Origin: Acetobacteraceae bacterium
GTDB lineage: Bacteria; Pseudomonadota; Alphaproteobacteria; Acetobacterales; Acetobacteraceae
Assembly (NCBI GenBank): GCA_019689515.1
Contig: JADGHI010000130.1
Location: forward strand, 1 to 8,821
DNA: 8,821 bases
Direction: 5' to 3'
The translations under genes and the position numbers were made by a program. Below the pieces are notes generated by a model. The model was not told where the DNA came from. It saw only the letters and a program-made list of their open reading frames with translations, and made no database searches. Below are positions 6,534 through 8,821 of this stretch, one piece after another. Position 1 is the first letter of the stretch; the number at the start of each line of letters is the position of its first letter.

Positions 6534-7358
6534 TCATCGCTTGGATCGCCGGGAGTGTTGCTTCGGACCTGCCGCACGCCGGGCGGTGGGCTTGGCTGCG
6601 GTGGTGCGGCGCTTTGGCGAGCCGGCGGCGCGGGCCGGTGCCGCTGGCCTGCTGGCCGTCCGCTTTGGGCGACGGCTGGGCGCGGCCTGAGCGCGGACCT
6701 TTCCGGGGGGCCGTCCGGTTCGGCCTTGGTCGCCACTGCGCGTCGCGGCCTTCCGCGCGTGGTGCTGCTGCTTTCGCTTGGCTTGGCCGCGGGCGGCTGC
6801 GTCGGCCTTGGCCGCCGCCGCTGCCGCCGCCTTCGCTGGCGTCCTGCGCTGCTTGGGCACACTGGCTGGCTGCGATGCCGTTGCGGCTTTCGCCCGCTGC
6901 TCGGCTGCCGCAGCCGCGGGCGCGGGCGGCGCCTTCGGCTCGGGGATCACGATGCACGGTGCCGCCGGGGCGGCAGCCGGTCCGTCGCTGTCCGCCGTCA
7001 GCATCGCGGCGGCCAACGGCATTTCCCGAGCCTCCACGAGGCGGACCTGGAGCCAGGGAGAGGGCACCGACGGCGGTTCTTCGCCGGCCCACCACGGTGG
7101 CGCGGCGCCCAGGCTGCTTCCGCACGCTCTGAGTCCCGCGCGGGTCTCTCCTGCTGCCGCTCCGCCGTCGGCCAACTCGCGGGCGGCCAACTCGCGGGCG
7201 GCCAACTCGCGGGCGGCCAACTCGCGGGCCTGGCGCTCGCTGAACGCGGCGACGACACAGTAGGAGCGATAGGCGCTGGCTGACCAAGCAGGGTCGGACA
7301 ACCGAGCCCTCACGGGTTCGAGGAGGTAGAGCGGCACGGCGGCCCCCTTGGGCATCAT
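6534..7358 (-). CDS. Protein of unknown function with ARELA repeats and a histone-H1-like tail
   Basis: From ATG at 7358 (a second ATG follows at 7355) the frame gives 274 residues. The start is uncertain: GGAG lies only zero to three bases away and the frame stays open upstream. Residues 1-43 (VPLYLLEPVRARL, WSASAYRSYCVVAAFSERQ) look like a small ordered domain. Residues 44-63 are four perfect ARELA repeats, probably extending a helix. Residues 84-113 contain PPWWAGEEPP and PSPWLQVRLVEAREM. From about residue 142 the chain becomes Ala/Lys/Arg/Pro-rich (RTPAKAAAAAAAKADAAARG, then RKQQHHARKAATRSG) and ends KRRTTAAKPTARRAAG, PKQHSRRSKR. That resembles bacterial H1-like/AlgP-type tails, so nucleic-acid binding is possible. 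No signal peptide or membrane segment is seen. I do not recognise the family. The plus strand is also open here, but its frames have Gly/Arg/Trp-rich shadow composition. Confidence 0.6.
   Translation of the reverse strand: MMPKGAAVPLYLLEPVRARLSDPAWSASAYRSYCVVAAFSERQARELAARELAARELAARELADGGAAAGETRAGLRACGSSLGAAPPWWAGEEPPSVPSPWLQVRLVEAREMPLAAAMLTADSDGPAAAPAAPCIVIPEPKAPPAPAAAAAEQRAKAATASQPASVPKQRRTPAKAAAAAAAKADAAARGQAKRKQQHHARKAATRSGDQGRTGRPPGKVRAQAAPSRRPKRTASRPAAPARAAGSPKRRTTAAKPTARRAAGPKQHSRRSKR
7170..7229 (+). repeat. Four perfect 15-bp tandem repeats
   Basis: The unit GGCCAACTCGCGGGC is repeated exactly four times without a mismatch. On the minus strand it encodes ARELA in the unknown protein. 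Perfect identity suggests recent slippage expansion. The length is a multiple of three, so copy changes would keep the frame. Confidence 0.95.
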
Positions 7359-8416
7359 CTCCGGCCGGTTCGTAATCAATTTCCCAGCCGTTGGAGCCGG
7401 ATAGTCAGTCGGCTGACCGAATTCGGGCAAGAGCCATCGCCAGCCTGCGCCGGGGCACGAGGGTGAAAATTCTCGTGAAGGGCCTTGTGCATCCGGAAGC
7501 GTAACAGGTTCCTGCGCCGGCCGCCTGCCCGACCCTGGTCTGAGGCCGCGCGGCCGGCGCGAGTGGTGCGGAACGGAATCGACGGCAATGCTGCTGCCGG
7601 CCCACTCCGGGAAGCTTGCTTCCTGATCTTCTGGCAGACGGATCGCCTCCGTGGCACCGCAGATTCTGGCCTTGCTCGGCCGGAAACCACCGCTATGACC
7701 TGCCGCGACCCGCGCGGACCCGCCGCCGGTGACGGCCCCGGTCCCGTCGGGCATTCATCACCGTCTTACGCAGTGGCGCGACGAGCAGCGCTGCATCGCC
7801 GCGCCAAAGGCCCGTTGCCAGAGGGGTGATCCCACGCCGGACGACGGTGAGGTGGCGCGTATAGTCGCGACGTACCGCGCCGGCTGCGGCGGCGTGACGG
7901 TTTGTTCCCACCGCACACACCACGCTGGTGCACAACGGAACCGGGCGCGAGGCGGATCGCTGGGGGGAGCCGAGTCCGTCCATCGCCACGCTTGGCGCTA
8001 CCCCGGTTGGCATTTTGCCGGGGCCTGAGGCTCTCAGGCTTGATCGGTGCCGACCGTGCCGCTGCCTGCGGATCCAGACCCGCTGCTGGCACTGCGGCCC
8101 TGGCGTGTGGGCGTGCAAGGCCATTCCGGGCGCTGCGACCATGCAGCGCATTGGACCAAGAGCCCGATCGGGCGCGATCACGGCTGTCCGGTGCGACGAA
8201 GCGGACGAAAGCATCCATCCCCACGCGATCCGAGGCTCTGCCGGCCGTCCCCGGCCCGGCCGAATCAGGGACATAGGCCAACGCCTCAAGGGTCGCGCTG
8301 GCCACATTCGCCTGAAGGGGGCGATGGGAACAGGGAACTCGGAACGATACCTAGGTGTTCTGGAGCCGCTTCCGGCCGCTGTCGGCCGGGCAGAGAGAGA
8401 AGAGGAGTCCCATCCT
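7359..8416. other. Long stretch without a recognisable gene
   Basis: Several open frames over 100 codons occur on both strands, but none has a ribosome site, a family match or convincing composition. The plus frame around 7810-7900 (DPTPDDGEVARIVATYRAGC) is briefly protein-like but lacks a start and a known relative. The minus frames from 8475 and 8305 are Arg/Pro/Ser-rich in the manner of antisense shadows. Degraded coding DNA is possible. The last 90 bases carry the promoter candidate listed separately. Confidence 0.4.
8327..8359 (+). promoter_or_regulatory. Possible EcfG-type general-stress promoter, with three phased GGAAC motifs
   Basis: GGAAC occurs at 8327-8331, 8334-8338 and 8341-8345, exactly seven bases apart. 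The middle copy is followed after 17 bases by TGTT at 8356-8359, one mismatch from the alphaproteobacterial EcfG promoter (GGAAC, 17 bases, CGTT). A transcript from here would begin about 50 bases before the lipoprotein ATG. The assignment rests on this pattern alone. Confidence 0.4.
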
Positions 8417-8803
8417 ATGCGTCGCATCCCCTGCCTGCCGGCGGTAGCTGCCGCTGCGGCACTTCTCACCGCCACCGCGTGCGCTGACCGCCGTCACGAT
8501 ACTGCGCGGGATGGTGCGCCGGGCAACCCGCCCAGCACCGCAACCCAGCGTGCCTACGACCGTGTGACCGACAGCGGCCCCACCCCGCCCGACGGCACGC
8601 CGGGCAATCCCAGCGGCACCGCGGTCCAGCGCGCCTTCGACCGCGCCGCCGGCACCAACACCTCCGGGGCCTTCCCGTCGCAGTCCGACGGCACCCGCGC
8701 CAATCCGCCGGGCACCGCGGTATCCCGGGCCTATGATCAGATGACGGGCTCCAACACCTCCGGCGCCTACCCGCAGAACAGCGGTGGCATGCGCCAGCGC
8801 TGA
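8417..8803 (+). CDS. Small repeat-containing lipoprotein of unknown function
   Basis: ATG at 8417 follows an AGAGGAG ribosome site (8401-8407) at good spacing; the product has 128 residues. Residues 1-22 form a lipoprotein signal: MRRIPCLP, an Ala/Leu core and LLTATAC, with Cys22 as the likely lipidated residue. The lipobox is imperfect, with Ala at -3. The mature chain holds three related units at residues 32-58, 59-90 and 91-122. Each begins DG-(T/A)-x-x-NP-x-(G/S)-TA, continues with RAYD or RAFD and, in the last two, TNTSGAFP or SNTSGAYP. No Cys follows residue 22, and the chain is Gly/Pro/Thr/Ser/Asn-rich, so it is probably extended and located in the periplasm or outer membrane. Similar short repeat lipoproteins are, to my memory, frequent in Roseomonas relatives, without known function. 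The gene looks intact, unlike most neighbours. Confidence 0.8.
   Translation: MRRIPCLPAVAAAAALLTATACADRRHDTARDGAPGNPPSTATQRAYDRVTDSGPTPPDGTPGNPSGTAVQRAFDRAAGTNTSGAFPSQSDGTRANPPGTAVSRAYDQMTGSNTSGAYPQNSGGMRQR
8510..8782 (+). repeat. Three degenerate in-frame repeats inside the lipoprotein gene
   Basis: Units at 8510-8590 (81 bp), 8591-8686 (96 bp) and 8687-8782 (96 bp) encode related 27- to 32-residue blocks. Each opens with a DG(T/A) and NP(P/S) motif, followed by a RA(Y/F)D motif. The second and third are the most alike. The divergence indicates older duplication than the perfect 15-bp repeats at 7170. Confidence 0.85.
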
Positions 8804-8821
8804 GGCGGGCCGGGGGAAGGC

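Noticed and set aside
7170..7229. CRISPR array
   Set aside because: The repeats are 15 bp, contiguous, without spacers and in frame within a coding region; a simple tandem repeat.
7300..7330. tRNA gene suggested by a GGGTTCGAG word
   Set aside because: No acceptor stem, anticodon arm or CCA-proximal pairing can be formed around it.
7693..8475. Minus-strand open frame of 260 codons as a real gene
   Set aside because: It overlaps the start of the well-supported lipoprotein gene, has no ribosome site, and its Arg/Pro/Ser-rich composition fits a shadow frame.

Overview
The window is very GC-rich, with strongly GC-biased codons. Its genes resemble families common in Acetobacteraceae (Roseomonas-like Alphaproteobacteria): Bug/TctC binding proteins, a taurine/nitrate-type ABC operon, a long secreted exoprotein and a small repeat lipoprotein. 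This placement is an inference from protein style. No RNA gene is visible.

Layout. (1) Positions 1-243, minus strand: the N-terminus of a filamentous-haemagglutinin-type (two-partner secretion) exoprotein that runs off the left edge. (2) 289-470, plus: a frameshifted scrap of an IS1182-like transposase. (3) 1077-1555, plus: a badly decayed Bug/TctC binding-protein copy, followed at 1699-2674 by a nearly intact paralogue broken by one frameshift. (4) 3109-3447, minus: the catalytic C-terminal part of a dead tyrosine recombinase (phage or island integrase). (5) 3942-5905, minus: an SsuABC/TauABC-type ABC transporter operon in ruins. The binding protein has a frameshift and a nonsense codon and is fused by deletion to the Walker A region of the ATPase. 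The ATPase carries three single-base frameshifts. The permease is open but appears to lack one transmembrane segment. (6) 6000-6130: an AT-richer patch with an inverted repeat, upstream of that operon. (7) 6534-7358, minus: a probable protein of unknown function with a perfect four-copy 15-bp repeat and a histone-H1-like basic tail. (8) 8417-8803, plus: a small repeat-containing lipoprotein, apparently intact, behind a possible general-stress (EcfG-type) promoter.

Taken together this is accessory DNA in decay: two unrelated uptake systems for small organic anions and two mobile-element fossils, all inactivated by indels, deletions or nonsense changes, between a few apparently live genes. I see no convincing new multi-gene system. 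The most useful points are the exact lesions, which would mislead automatic gene calling (one reading frame spuriously joins the ATPase to the permease), plus the repeat-bearing proteins and two candidate regulatory regions. Because many lesions are single-base indels in GC-rich sequence, sequencing or assembly error must be excluded before calling all of them biological.
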